A stretch of DNA of 64,000 bases from the NCBI GenBank assembly GCA_013368315.1, contig JAACJM010000001.1, positions 1,302,001-1,366,000 of the forward strand, in the 5' to 3' direction. A program made the position numbers and the translations under genes. The notes beneath the pieces were generated by a model. It had not been told where the DNA came from. It ran no database searches and saw nothing but the letters and a program-made list of their open reading frames with translations. Positions 24,094-35,896 of the stretch are shown here, one piece after another. Within the stretch, counting starts at the first letter, position 1. Every line of letters begins with the position of its first letter. Source of the DNA: Tetrapyrgos nigripes (Eukaryota > Basidiomycota > Agaricomycetes > Agaricales > Campanellaceae).

Positions 24094-26128
24094 GCCTTCA
24101 ACCTGGGCCAGCAGGGTTAGTAGTTATCACAGGTAGGAGAAGAACGAATCAGGGTCTCAACTGTTGAGTTCAAGCCAGCTCCCCTTTTACATAGCTCTTA
24201 GGTATAACGAATCAGATTGCATTTGATAGAATCACACCCATGCACCGGAAAGCTTCTGAGATGGAAACATCAAGGGTGGTAACTTCAATTGACTTGACAT
24301 GATTCATGACTGTTCCGAAAGATGAACCAAAAACAGAATCTATCGGATGGAGGCTTCGAGATCATCATTAATGATTGATGTGGGAGTGACGAACGCTGGT
24401 ACAGCCTATGAATTTCACTAGTCCTGCCCATGGAATAGGTGCGATAAAGCCTCGTATACGCGTACTTGTTGCACAGTATCTAGTGAGTATTACAAAATTC
24501 GACTGTTCGTCAAAGCTCAAGACGACATTCCTCGTGGCGCAAAAGCCATCGGTCTAGTCTCGATGTGAGGCTGATGATCCATACCTTCAATGGGAGGCGG
24601 TTCATCAAGCTAGAGGTCATAACATTGTCAATTTTTGGTCAATTTTTTACGATCACTCACAATTCATACACATAGATGACTGCCATATCCACCAGCAAAA
24701 TGTCCCCAGAATCAGTATGTGTCGATGATATCCTATACTTTACTGCAATTCCCCATCGCACCGTCCCAGCAGTTGTATTTTGGTTGTATTAGAGTTAGAG
24801 CGCCGATGCATCACCTGTATTAGGAAAAGGTAGATTGTAGCGAGTGTCGGCAGATTGTGAGGGGTGCTGGGTGATAGAACAAGAGAGGGGCAATCTTGAT
24901 TCGAGACGAGAACATAAATGCCATTCTGAAAAATATAACGGTGTGTATTGCGTTAGGGCAAACGCAAGAGCTGATATTATATCAGGATCATATCCGCGAC
25001 AAACGAAAGACGAGAAACATACATCTGACTATGGCGATGGGGGCAAGTACGCCACGATCGGGCCAGGAACAGCGCAATAGACAAGATTTGGATGTTCCTT
25101 GATGAATCACAATGTCTCCTTTACACCAAGTGTCGTCACACTTTCCAGGATGCGAGTTGAAGAGAAAGAACTGAAATGTAATGGCATTATACTTCCTGGG
25201 ACAGCGCGATGGCATATATATTCATTTCTAACTCAACATACCTCAGTAGCGATTCTGAGGACATTTTGCTGGTGTCCAGAACGCCAGTGTTGATGACTCT
25301 TCCGTATCGATACATAATGAGCCGCAACGACGACCATACTGTAAGGATGAAAAATCTGATGTGAAACGCCCTGCGTGAAGCTTGTACAACCAAAATCAAG
25401 ACATGCACTCACAGCGAGGTCAACTTTTCCTGGAAACCGTTGCGGTACGGTAAAAGGAAAGACTTGGAAACACAAAAGAAAAGAAAAAACCCAGAAATAA
25501 AAAGTTCGATATTCAAACCATCACGACGGCTCTTCTCGCAAACCTTCTGATCGGCGCGAGTAAATGAACACCGTTCAGCCTTCATCAATGCTGGAAAGAG
25601 CGAAAAATTCCGTGTCCGAAAACGACCGACGTAGACATCGACAAAGGGAGAGGTATCAGCTGGCCCGTTGCATGCTGCCAGGATTATTTCATTTGTGTTT
25701 TGTGTAAAACACTAGAAAATCAGTACAGATAGTAACAGAGTATGGAGAATTGGTCGCAGGGAGCAACGAAGGGGACGTAAGTGAACTACTCCCATGCAAC
25801 TGTATCTGACAACTGAGAAGGTCAACCTATATTGACCAATGGACGAAATATGAACAAAAATACTGAAAATAAGGCCTTATGAATGAAGGAGGGCCAATGA
25901 TCTGCAATGGACGGCCGATCATACAACCAATACCATGCTCTAACATGACGGCCTTGAGCACGAAAAAGATCTTAATAACGCCGAACATCGACAAAAAACA
26001 AACGATCAATTGCTTTTCCCATGACCTAGGTATCTGCGGAAATCGCTTCAGTACTGAAGGTGGTGAGTACTAACTGACTGCAAACCAACCTTACACGCTA
26101 CAATACAGTATGAGGTTACTTGCAGATT
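24094..26128. other. Gene-poor region with fragments of uncertain origin
   Basis: No gene can be assembled in these 2 kb. A 23-nt segment at 24691-24713 recurs in inverted orientation at 25251-25273 with one mismatch, and sequence beyond it is weakly alike. Minus-strand 25475-25190 has hydrophobic words and GRVINTGVLDTSK, somewhat like a loop in seven-helix DUF6533/6534 proteins. This suggests degraded relatives of the adjacent gene, but the frames are broken. Confidence 0.3.
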
Positions 26129-27272
26129 TCAGCCATTCCAACTATACAAAACCGTACCCTTGAGGACCTAAGTGTTAGAGACTCGCAGAAGAAAGCAAGT
26201 TGACGAAAACATACGGTAGTGTTACCCTTCACAACAAACTTCTTATTGACCAACGCAATGAGACACTTGTTCACCCTCGCTTGATTCAGATCAGGAGGTT
26301 TGATGAGCTCAGGGACTGCAAGTCATCATCAGAAATATTGGACCAAAAACCAAGTATCGGAACGAAATTTACGTTTGACAGTTTTGTTTGGTGTATCCCA
26401 AATTCCTTCTATAACAGACTCCATATGCTTCCGAAGGGTCTGAAGGCTCGGATGAGCTCGGTCAATCACTAAAAGAAAGGGACAGTAACGCACAGGTTCG
26501 CTTCCTCTAAATTCGAGTGGTAGATTACTGATGACTTTCTCCAGCTCCATCTAGGTCAAAGAATGAGAAACATGTTAAACTGGCAACAAAGGGCCACTTA
26601 CACCTCGTTCTTTTTTTTCTTTTGCAGTCATTTTAGGCTTCTTCCCCTTGACGACCTTTTTGGTAACAGGTTTTGCGGCAGCAGTTGAGCTTTCGCCAGC
26701 TTTAACATCACTTGTAGATGCGACTTCTGTAATTCCAGTCTGGTCGCGTAGGTTACTTGCATCACTGGTAGATGGAGTCATGGATTTTGCTTTTGCAGCC
26801 GCCGCTTCCTTGGCTCTGATCGCTTCCAAAGCAGCCAGCGCCTTTTCCTCTGGAAGATGGATATTGTGTTTACATTTGCAGAAATTTAAGTCAGACAATA
26901 CCTGCTCGTCTTTTCATCAGAAAAAAGGATGCGTCTGTCGGAGCCTGTGAACGGCCATGAAGATCTAATTGACCAAACAGCAGTCTTGAAGCGCACCTGA
27001 AGCCAATCAGTCGTAAGGGAGTTCATATTCATGACATGCAGCAGACTAGCAAATGATTCGTTGAAAGTAGCGAGGGAGTCGCTGAGTTGCCTCATTCCTT
27101 CTAGATTGTTGTGTAGAGTTTCTGTTTCGTCCAGGAACTCTGACATTGCTGGTTCCATGAAACCGAGACCATGAGGGGCATTTGGATAAGCTCCAGAGCG
27201 CGAGAGACGGAATAGAGAGCCTTGAGATACTCTTCGAAGAGGTGTTCGCGATGGAGTGGTTGGAGGATGCAT
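26129..27272 (-). CDS. DAM1: DASH/Dam1 complex subunit Dam1
   Basis: Dam1 is the microtubule-binding subunit of the DASH ring that couples kinetochores to spindle microtubule ends in fungi. The order of family motifs is complete: TPLRRVSQGSLFRLSRS; LGFMEPAMSEFLDE; LSDSLATFNESFASLLHVMNMNSLTTDW (split here only as seen in the exon); APTDASFFLMKRRAEEKALAALEA; a Lys-rich linker; MELEKVISNLPLEFRGSEP; LRKHMESVIEGI; and PPDLNQARVNKCLIALVNKK. At least six introns are needed; the last two exons add the conserved C-terminal motif and end with the stop at 26129-26131. The start at 27272 fits family N-termini; an in-frame ATG at 27332 is an alternative. Dam1 is absent from animals and plants, which supports a fungal source. 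TBCA lies immediately upstream on the same strand. Confidence 0.92.
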
Positions 27273-27401
27273 GTGCCAGTCACGGGACAAACGCGTTGAC
27301 CAACATGCATTCGATGTCGTTGAGGTCGACAATGGACATTGTTCTCTAAATCGCTAATATACAATTATGGAATCCATTTACTTCTCAAGAATCCCTCGCA
27401 C

Positions 27402-27989
27402 TCAAACGGCAGCGTGCTCAAGGACCTCCTCAGCCCCCAGTAAATCTTCATCCTGTGATAACGTACTTTCCTTCTTCGCTTGGATCTGTATACCCAACAT
27501 TCAGCGACCACCGGACGTCACCATGATACGGATTTGAAGACGCACCACAAGATCTCTGAGCCCTTCAACAGCAATCCCCATTCTCGAAGAGGAATCGTCC
27601 ACCATCTTGTTTGACTCCTCACACAAACGTGTCTATTCCGGAACGAATGTTTCCAGAGCGCAGAACGCAGAACATATCGGAATGTTAGATGTTTTATGAT
27701 ATGGAATGAAGGTGAAATGAAGTGAGCCTTTTTTTGCTGCTCACCGCGTTCTTTACGTCCCATTCATCTGGGCTACTGCCATCAGCAATAAGTTTGTCCA
27801 GCTTGCGTTTCAACTCCTCTGCTTCTTTGCGGTACATCCCATTCTCTTTAGTCAAGCTGTTTCCCAAAGACAAAGCAGTGCATTTTTTGAGCTCTTTACG
27901 CCCATTCGAAAGTTGGTCAAGCCTTACCGTTTCGCGGCACCAGACTTGATCTTGAGTTGGCGTTTCAGAGCAGCAATGTCGGTACTCAT
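27402..27989 (-). CDS. TBCA: Tubulin-binding cofactor A (tubulin folding chaperone)
   Basis: Cofactor A captures folding intermediates of beta-tubulin. Four exons fit exactly: 27989-27928, 27856-27745, 27632-27546 and 27485-27402, giving 114 aa, the usual length. Motifs run in family order: ALKRQLKIKSGAAKRL; the near-invariant LTKENGMYRKEAEELKRKLD (here GMYRKEA for the usual LYRKEA); DEWDVKNA; then a helix ending GLRDLV. The fold is a three-helix bundle. The stop codon is about 130 bp upstream of the DAM1 start, so TBCA and DAM1 are tightly packed in tandem and may share read-through or termination signals. Confidence 0.92.
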
Positions 27990-29230
27990 AGCGGGCTATT
28001 CGCTGTACACGGGCTGATAACGAGTAGCTAAGCAATTGCAAGGAGTTGAGCTACTTATCGCAGCTGGCGCGGAATCTTCCTATGACTCGCTCTGACTTCA
28101 TCGCCATCATCGCCATCATCAGGCCTTCCCTCCTAATCCTTTATTTGACAAGCTCTTTAAATGTTTCTCGGTTGGGATTGGGAATCACTATGCAACTCAT
28201 TGTCTCAGACGCGTGTCTTTCTAACTCAGTGGATTTGACCTGGAACAGCAAATTCTGCTCACGCTAGAACTTTAGCGGACTTGCTTCAACCTCGCGTGAT
28301 TGACGAATGTTGTGCTCTCTATCAGGTTCCCTGTTCTTTGCCTCTCTTTCACATCAAGTCGTATTGGGATTGCACCTGTCATCCTCTATGAGGAAAGGGT
28401 GAAAATCCTCGAATGCGCGCTCTGCGGACATGACGGGGTTAAGCCCTGTATTGATTTACAGGGTGACTATGTACATAATAAAGGCATTTTCTATTGTTGG
28501 ACGAGAGAGCTTTTACCTTTCTGCTGCCTTCACAGAGAACAAGATCCCAACTCGAAATACTCGCGGAAGATTCAATGGCAAGCTTGCTCAGCATGAAGCT
28601 ATTGTAGCCTCGAGACATTATGATTTCTTGCGCCGAGGGACTTCGTACTCACAGAGCTCCCGACAAGTGTGCGACCAGAACCCTGGATTTGCTGTAATGA
28701 TTCTATTTTTCTCGCCTAGGTATTGCTCAATAAGTCAAGTAGGATCTCTTCCTATGGCTCTTTGAGTCTTTCGACAGACTTGGTAACTTGGTTTACAATT
28801 CCAGGTCCTATGGAACTTTGTCTACTGAAAGCCTACTCTTCCATGCCGATCGTAGTTTTTCCAAAGAGAAAGTTCCACGGGGGAAGGTGATCACTCTGGA
28901 CGTGCGGCCATCAGGACTGGGGTTGAGGGCTATCGCTGGGTCGAGTTTTTCTGTAGTACTTGGTATGAAAGCAACGACTATTGGTGTATAAGATGGTACA
29001 CAATCGATAGCATGTGAAGTAGAATTACGAGATTGATTGAGAAAACAATGATTTCTTTGTGAAGAAAGTTTCTGTTTGGGTTCGTTGCTTGCGATTATTT
29101 GTACGGTGGTTGGAGGTTCATTTTCAACTATTGTCTCCGGCCCATTCTTCTTGTATTCACGACAGCCTTTTACAGTCACGACCTGACAGACGACCGATAC
29201 GATTCCCTTTCTTGTTTTCCCAGTCGCTAA
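27990..29230. other. Intergenic region, no supported gene
   Basis: Several short ORFs exist on both strands, the longest 186 codons on the minus strand (29368-28808), antisense to the bHLH leader. None shows a recognisable motif or consistent splicing. The segment just upstream of 29230 is pyrimidine-rich and fits the bHLH promoter and leader. Confidence 0.35.
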
Positions 29231-30337
29231 ATGGACCACCACCAGCAACATCACCACGGTCTCCAACCCGCAGACGACATCGCACAAAACTACTTCTACT
29301 CTGACCCAGAGACTCCCTACAATGTCTACAACACTCATGCAATGCCCTATCAACAGGTTGTTCACCACGACAATCCTCAGACGCGTGGGTTGTCCACAAT
29401 AATTACTTACTGAAACACATGTTCATCAGATAATCTCATATGTAGGCCAGCTTGCAGTAAACGAGATCCAGCAGCAAGGCATGGCATACATGCCCCTGAT
29501 AACACAGCAGTATCAGTCATCTAATCTCTACCCTGCTGCTTCCCCGCCTCCGCCTCATGTTGGCCTGCCTCTCTCACATTCTCCCCCGCCACCCTCTCCA
29601 GAACTCTACGATCCGCTTTCTCCTCCCGTTTCAGGCTCTGACACATCTGGAGAGGGCCTCTACAATTCCTCTGCCAATACCTCTCCAACCTCGTCCCGGG
29701 CAAACAGTCTAGTTCATAGGACTCCTCGCTACAATCCGACTCCATCTCCAACTAGTTCTCTGGAAGACGAAGCCGTGGACGTTCACGAGACTCGGACGAA
29801 GACGAAGGCATGGGCGCCACGTACCAGGAAAACTTGGCCCTCACACGGAAGGAGGCAACGCGAAGACAGCGGATAGAGGCCGAACAGCGCAGGCGAGACG
29901 AACTTAGGGATGGATATGCCAGGCTGAAAGAAGTCCTGCCAATCTCGAATCAGAAGAGCAATAAGGTGTCGCTGCTAGAACGGGGTACGTGTCTCTCAAC
30001 TCGTCGTCGTCGTCGTCACTACCCAAACTGACTATCATCTTCTATAGCGACTAACCACATTGTGCACTTGGAAACTACCAATCGCGAACTACAGGCTCGT
30101 CTGGCTCATTTGGAGCAAGAGATGACACGCCTCCGTTCTCTCAACGAAAAAATTTCGCTGCCGTCCTCGAGTGAAACGCCCTCTCCGGGTGTATTCGATG
30201 GTCGTCCTATATCTCCACCTCCCGATGCGCCCTTGTCTTCTCACTCTTTGCAAGATGCGAAAGATGTCCTGCCTCCGCCTCGACTATCAGGATCTGGTCG
30301 CTCTAGTCCTTCAGCGTCGGATAGCGGATATTGTTGA
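29231..30337 (+). CDS. bHLH transcription factor (first of two paralogues)
   Basis: A His/Gln/Pro/Ser-rich N-terminus leads to a clear basic helix-loop-helix domain: basic region EATRRQRIEAEQRRRDELR, helix 1 DGYARLKEVLPI, loop NQKSNK, helix 2 VSLLERATNHIVHLE, and a leucine-rich extension (LQARLAHLEQEMTRL). In the basic region the usual E-box His is Arg and the residue after the key Glu is Gln, a variant shared with the paralogue at 35897. The helix 2 codons are split by an intron at about 29986-30047. A frame change near 29755 needs either a 45-nt intron with a weak GTTCAT donor (about 29714-29758) or reflects a frameshift. Targets are unknown. The protein ends in a Ser/Pro-rich tail. Confidence 0.85.
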
Positions 30338-30826
30338 GTTGTGGATTTATCCACTTCCACCGGCGAAAAATCGGTTGCTCTTTTCTTTCACCCTTCAAAA
30401 CCCTTTTAAAACCCGCATTCTCTTCACTTTCTTTCTATTTATACACAACACAAGCTGTTCTTCCTTGTTACTTGCTGCTGGCATTCGGTAGTGGGCAGAC
30501 TATCCCTTGCATATTCGAAGGCTGGGTCTTTGTCGGACTGGAGACGTTGGAATTTTGAAGCGCTGGACGCATCATTACTCCCACATCCAGTTCCCGACGA
30601 GACTCTGAGAGTGGCCGACAACTCCATCTTGTATGGCGTTGTTATCATGCCACCATCTGGGATCAGAATCCCGGCGAATCTGCATTTACCAAAAACTTTT
30701 TTCCGGTCCAGTTGCGCCGTTGTACAGTCGGCTGGCCTGGTTTCCCCGTCTGCAGTTCAAGCTGACCTGTCGCTGGTCGGCTGTACCCGTTTTGCGTTCT
30801 GGCCAGGTGCAATGACTCACGAAAAT

Positions 30827-30848
30827 CACCTCTCATCGATGAGAGGTG
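30827..30848. repeat. Perfect 22-bp palindrome
   Basis: The 22 bp centred on ATCGAT are a perfect palindrome (arms CACCTCTCATC/GATGAGAGGTG). It could bind a dimeric protein or form a cruciform, but its position 0.5 kb downstream of the bHLH gene gives no clue to function. Confidence 0.8.
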
Positions 30849-30947
30849 TATATCGATGAATATCACGATTTTCAACGAACATTCTGGAAAACTCGTAGGA
30901 GGGATCTGGAGAATATGGTTATGGAACCTTGATTCGACGACGACCGT

Positions 30948-30975
30948 CCGCCATCATCCTAGTTGATGATGGCGG
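30948..30975. repeat. 11-bp stem, 6-nt loop inverted repeat
   Basis: Arms CCGCCATCATC and GATGATGGCGG pair perfectly around the loop CTAGTT. It lies 100 bp after the palindrome at 30827. It may be RNA structure in a 3' UTR or a remnant of an insertion. Confidence 0.75.
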
Positions 30976-33900
30976 CCTGATCTGTTGCTCACGGTGTTGA
31001 CATTAGCAGCGAGAGAGGCCACATTCTTGAAGAGGTGTCTTGTCCGTGTCGGGAGCAGGACACTACAGGGTTCGGACTATATCCCGTTACGAGTTCATGG
31101 GACATTTGTTAGTACGTTTGTATGTATGCTTGATGAATGACATGTAACAAAAACCTTGTTCTACGAACATGTGTTGTACAATAATCCTGTGCTGGACGGT
31201 ATCAGGGTAACAACGTTTTTTGTTCTCTAACTAGTCTCCCGCTTGGAGATAACGAATGTGAGACGTACCTGTCTAGGTCATGAGGAAGTATACAATAGTG
31301 TCTCTTTGAGCATCATCCAGTGAAAATGTGCCTGCCCTTTTACACGAGGTTCTCATTCCACTGAGTGGCTGAGTATAGAGTATGAAAGGCTATGAGAACT
31401 CAAAGGCCGGCAAATATTCGTCTCTGACAGTGGCTTGGTCAATAATGATGGTACATTATTGATTGGTCCAGGCGGACTTTTGAGCATGAACCAAGACAGT
31501 AGTACTCACATGACGGCGATACCGATGAGAAGTAGTTGTACATTTTGGACAAACTCCCCTTCCATAGCGGCGTCATTATGGGTGCATCACGGTGGCTGGC
31601 GATTATTTTGCTGAACAAAGTATTTGGGAGAACAAGGTGAAGTTGTCTCCGTGGATATGAATGACCACCAAGTGAGCCTTATACTTCGCAATGAATTAGT
31701 TAAAAAGATAAGGATATCGATTTCCAGCGATACTCCCACCAATTCCACCTTAACCAATTGCCCATCATCGCGTGTTTGATGAAAAGTAGGAACTGCATCG
31801 ACGGAAGTTGGACGGAGCTTTGGGAGGTTCGCCTAAGCGTTCCTGCAATGTGCCGCCATGCGTCTAGTCTAAAGACCCCATTTTTGGACGGACCCGACGC
31901 GACTGGTAGATTTGGAGACAAACGGAAGAATGGCCAAAGAATCCAGTGGGGCCAAACCGGGGCAAAAACTTCGGCCGAAAAACACGGTAGGTGAGCGCTG
32001 AGCGCTTGAGCTTTCTTCCCCTCGTCCCCCAAACTGTATTTATGAAGAGTCCACGGACCAGACTGCGCCGTAGAAATGAATCGTGCTTCTGTACTTGGCC
32101 TAGCTGTGAACGGATTCCACTCAAACAGCCTTTTGAGTATTTTCAATTTCCGCCAGTCAGTCACAGAAAGTGAATGTCGAGTTAGAACATGAAAAGAGGG
32201 TAACACTGGTAACACTGGCGAGATTAGCGTTCAAGAAAATACAAGGACCCCGATGGACCGCCACAGTGAGTATGTAGACCGGACAGAGATCACGCTGGCT
32301 GTCATAAAAAAAGGTGAGGAATCGTGTGGCTAGGGTTGACACTATGCAAGTAAAATGACAGACGATCATCTTGCTTAAGCATCGATGTCGAGGACGACCA
32401 TCAACACGAGTCACTGATACCCAGTTTTTTGAAATCATTCCATACCCGCTGTTCATTGTGGAAGAAGAAACAGGAGGTCATTGATTCATATGCAAGTTCC
32501 GAGCGCACCAACGCACATGAAAAATACTAGTGATAGTGCAGTCTATCTTGAAGCTTGACATGGAGGATAAACCCATACGTTTTTGAGGCCGAGTCCTCCA
32601 AGAAGAAATCTGTGACCTCGCTCTTCACACAAGCCTTCCGGAGCCTCAGTCTAACCCAAAACGATAGCCATTTGTATATACTTGATCAGGGCACTTTGCA
32701 CACGTAGACCAAAGTTGGCATGTCAAGTAGATGCCATAGTTTAGAGGGTCTTGGACAGGACAACAGAATGGACATCACACCAGACAGCGGTCCAGCCAGT
32801 CCGGGCCAGCAGGGTCTACACAGAGGGAAACAAGCCATTTTGAGGAAAGAAAATGACAATACAGGGCATGACATCAGATAAGTCTTCATATTCAAGTCCG
32901 GAGGAAGACTGGAAGTCTAGAAAGCATCCATCGGAAGGGAAGATATACAGTAGCGATTAGCATCAATGAAAAGATGCACGTCACCTGGATGCTGAGTAGA
33001 CAGTATACGGGGACCATGGAGAACTTAACCCTAGGGTACCGGTCGCTCGAGTAACTGGGCTCAAGTAATGCACAGCCAGTCTCAACGGGTTACCTCAAAA
33101 AACACGCCATCAGGTTTAGCCCGGATTTTTGCCGATCGATTTTTCGGTACCGGTGAGACACTGTACAGACCCTCGAATGGATGCCAAAACTCGAGAGAGC
33201 ACAGAAGAGTTCCTCGTAAATGAACTGGAATAAATTCGCATAATACCCGAAGTCTATTGACCCAGAGCTTTTTCACATCCAGATATACTACCTTGATTAC
33301 CAGAACTTTGTAGACGAGATAAAGTCTGTGGAAGGTTTGATCAGGGCTTTTCCATTCGGAGTTTTAGGGCGCCTGCAGGCATACAACGAGGCAGATGACC
33401 CGTATGTATAAGGCAAGTCATAGTTCGATTCCTGGAGTGTTGACATTCGAAGATGAAGATCCTTCGAAGGTCCATGACATGGTCATTGATAGCCTGGGCC
33501 ACGGAAAATAGAAGTGGAACACGTAGTGGAAATTTGTGCAGGGGTGGAAGTGCAGAACATCCGATGTTTGAGTTGAAATGAAATATCTTGAGAGTTCGTT
33601 CTCTTCTGAGAGGTTCCACAGGCCTGGGCATCAGAACTGGAATCCGCACCGGAAGTGTGTTTCAAGGTGTTTTTGAAATCCGAGGAACAACTTGGGGTAT
33701 TGGGAGAGCACAGTTCTATATCAGGCTCATGCCTCCAAATCTACAATTCTGGACTTGCACGGCGGAGTTTGGACAAGACTTGAAATGTCATATCCGAGAC
33801 GGAATAATGAGTCCGAGTTTTTTTTGTAGGTTTGGCATCGGAGGCTGCTTGAAACTTGAAGATAGAGGACTGTCAAACGACCTACGTCGGTATCGAGAAA

Positions 33901-34117
33901 CGTGCCTACTACACAGCCACCTAGGGGTGTGACGACTCCGCAACGACCAATGTGACTTGTCCTTCCCTTTCCCTCCGCCTCGACCCCCAAGGTGACGACC
34001 GCCTCTTTCACGACCTTTACCACCCACTCTCTATAAGGAAACCCAACCGATCCAGCCCTATCGTCCATCTTTTTGCGAAACCTTCCGACTTACACCCTTG
34101 TAACCGATAATATAATA

Positions 34118-35240
34118 ATGTGGTATGTTTACACTGCCTATAGTGATATCATCTTCCGGATTCCCGCTCATCATGGTTTATCTCTTTTGTCTGGGTCTCT
34201 AGGTGTGATAACTGTCTGCTAGTACTTCCTCTGGTACTGCTAAAGGTTCTTCCCTGAAGAGATTGACGAGTACTGATTATTGCGTCATGCCTGGTTTCTA
34301 GAGGGGTGGGGCTATTGCATGGGGTGTCGTCCTTGCAGTAAGTTCTACTTCACCAACGATGTTCATTACCGTGGCTCGAGCTAATTTTATGCTAATACTC
34401 CTTTCCTGTAACAGGCCTATAGTCTTGCAGGTGGTCTTTTCCTTTTGATAGATGGGCAATACCTCTTCTTCTTTTATCCCGAGTGGTGTGTCGATTCTCC
34501 GCATCTTCCATACGCAGCCAGACCTGACCAAGTTGACGTTTCGCAACTCCACAGGCAAATTTATGGTGGTATTGGTGTTGGTGTGTGCGCACTATCAGTG
34601 ATCGGTATTTTCGCTCTCTCCAACGTATGTTGACTTCGTTGGGGCTTCTACTCCATAATCGATGTCTTATTCGCGTCACTTAGCGGTCGTACATCTGGAC
34701 ACGGGTGTGCAAGTTCCTCTGGCCATTCATCATCGTCATTTGTGGCATCAGGGCCATATTGATGATTGTAGAGTTACAGCGCGGGTGGGTTGAATTATTT
34801 CTGTTTTGGGGTAGCTTTGGCCGCATTCTGGACACAAAAACTGATGACTATGCTGCAGGAAGGACAAGATAATCTGGGAATGCAACAATGGCGGGCAAGT
34901 CTGGTCCGACGATGCAACGACAACAGCGACTACGACGGATAGCTCAACGACGTTCCCTGCCGGATTTTGTGCGGCGGGATTCTCGAGTATCAATGCAGCA
35001 TTCATTGTATCACTGCTTGTGGACCTTGTATTCCAGGTCGGTGGTTTTATAATTTCTTTAGACTTACGTCTGAAACGGACCATGATTGTAGGTTTACATG
35101 TATTTCTTGATCTGGCGATTCCAGAAGCGATTAGAGCATTACACAAATATGAAAGGACCCTTCAACGGAGGTGGGTAGATTCATTTCGTCAGAAGGATTC
35201 GAGACTGACGGAGAAGACCACAGGATACTACAATGCCTAA
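34118..35240 (+). CDS. Four-helix membrane protein of unknown function
   Basis: Exons joined in phase begin MWCDNCLLVLPLVLLK and continue GGAIAWGVVLA, then AYSLAGGLFLLIDGQY, GIGVGVCALSVIGIFALS, FIIVICGIRAILMIVEL, a Cys/Thr-rich luminal or extracellular loop (about 34880-34980, CNNGGQ to FCAAGF), FIVSLLVDLVFQVYMYF and the tail NMKGPFNGGYYNA. Four to five hydrophobic helices with a long loop between the last two recall MARVEL/tetraspan-type fungal proteins, but I do not recognise the family. The Cys-rich start and the loop Cys residues suggest disulphides. The first exon is only 5 nt of coding sequence (ATG plus 2 nt) before a GTATGT donor; this start is needed to keep the first helix. Confidence 0.7.
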
Positions 35241-35896
35241 GAACCTGTTTGACCACAGGGTCGATGATGGGATTCTTTGTGTTGAGTTGACGTTGCCTCT
35301 TTCTTCGCTTTGACTTTCCGGACATTGCTTCTATTTTATGTTCTCTTGCTTGTTCTTGCCTATACAACTCATGAACCTTACGATACTAATGCTTTTTACG
35401 AGGACGGCTTTGTTGTTCTTATTCATGACACCTTGATGATGTTAATGATTGAATCTGTATTCGTTGTGCTAGTTCCGTTCCCGGTAGTAGCGGTGTGTTT
35501 ACTCATGTGACGCAGATACCTTGTTGTTGGTGTATAATCGATCGTAGTGCAAATATGAGAAGTGTGAGTATGAAGAGAGTGATTCGCGGAGTGACGAGAG
35601 AGCCGCGCCGCGATTTGGATCTGAGCGACGGAAGGAAGGGGAGATGGGCCGTGGGTGACGAGGGCAGTGTGGGATAGTGGAAAATGAGAGACTAGGAGGA
35701 TTAGGAAGGAGATTAAAACCTCATGGACCAGAGTGCCGGGAGACGACCGGTACGAGCCGCGCACACGAGGACTATTTAAAAGCCACAGAGCACCAGACTG
35801 CTTCTCATTCATCTCCTTTCCTTCTCTCCGCCCTCTCCATATTCTCAGGCAGTCGTCCCCCAACAGTCCTGTTGGTGCCTTTTCTTTTTGTTTAGT
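35241..35896. other. Intergenic region with promoter of second bHLH gene
   Basis: No gene is supported. The last 100 bp before 35897 are CT-rich, as in fungal leaders, and CTATTTAAAAG at about 35770 could be a TATA-like box. A 168-codon minus-strand ORF (35929-35423) overlaps the bHLH start and looks like a chance frame. Confidence 0.4.

Larger units (their letters stand above)
30338..34117. other. 3.8-kb gene-poor region
   Basis: This is the longest gap in the window. The longest ORF is 171 codons (minus, 32215-31700), with an odd Trp/Pro/Phe-rich composition and no family motif. Two symmetrical sequences lie at 30827-30848 and 30948-30975 and are listed separately. The rest shows no convincing splice-linked exons and no complete transposon. 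It separates the two bHLH genes. Confidence 0.35.

Noticed and set aside
28808..29368. 186-codon minus-strand ORF
   Set aside because: It lies antisense to the leader and first exon of the bHLH gene, shows no family motif and its C-terminal half is Ser/Thr-rich by chance of the opposite strand.
31700..32215. 171-codon minus-strand ORF in the gene-poor region
   Set aside because: Composition is odd (many Trp, Pro, Phe), there is no motif, no adjoining exon and no promoter-like leader. Probably repeat-derived or chance.
33410..33450. B-box-like GTTCGATTCC suggesting a tRNA gene
   Set aside because: No A-box at the right distance upstream and no cloverleaf can be folded around it.
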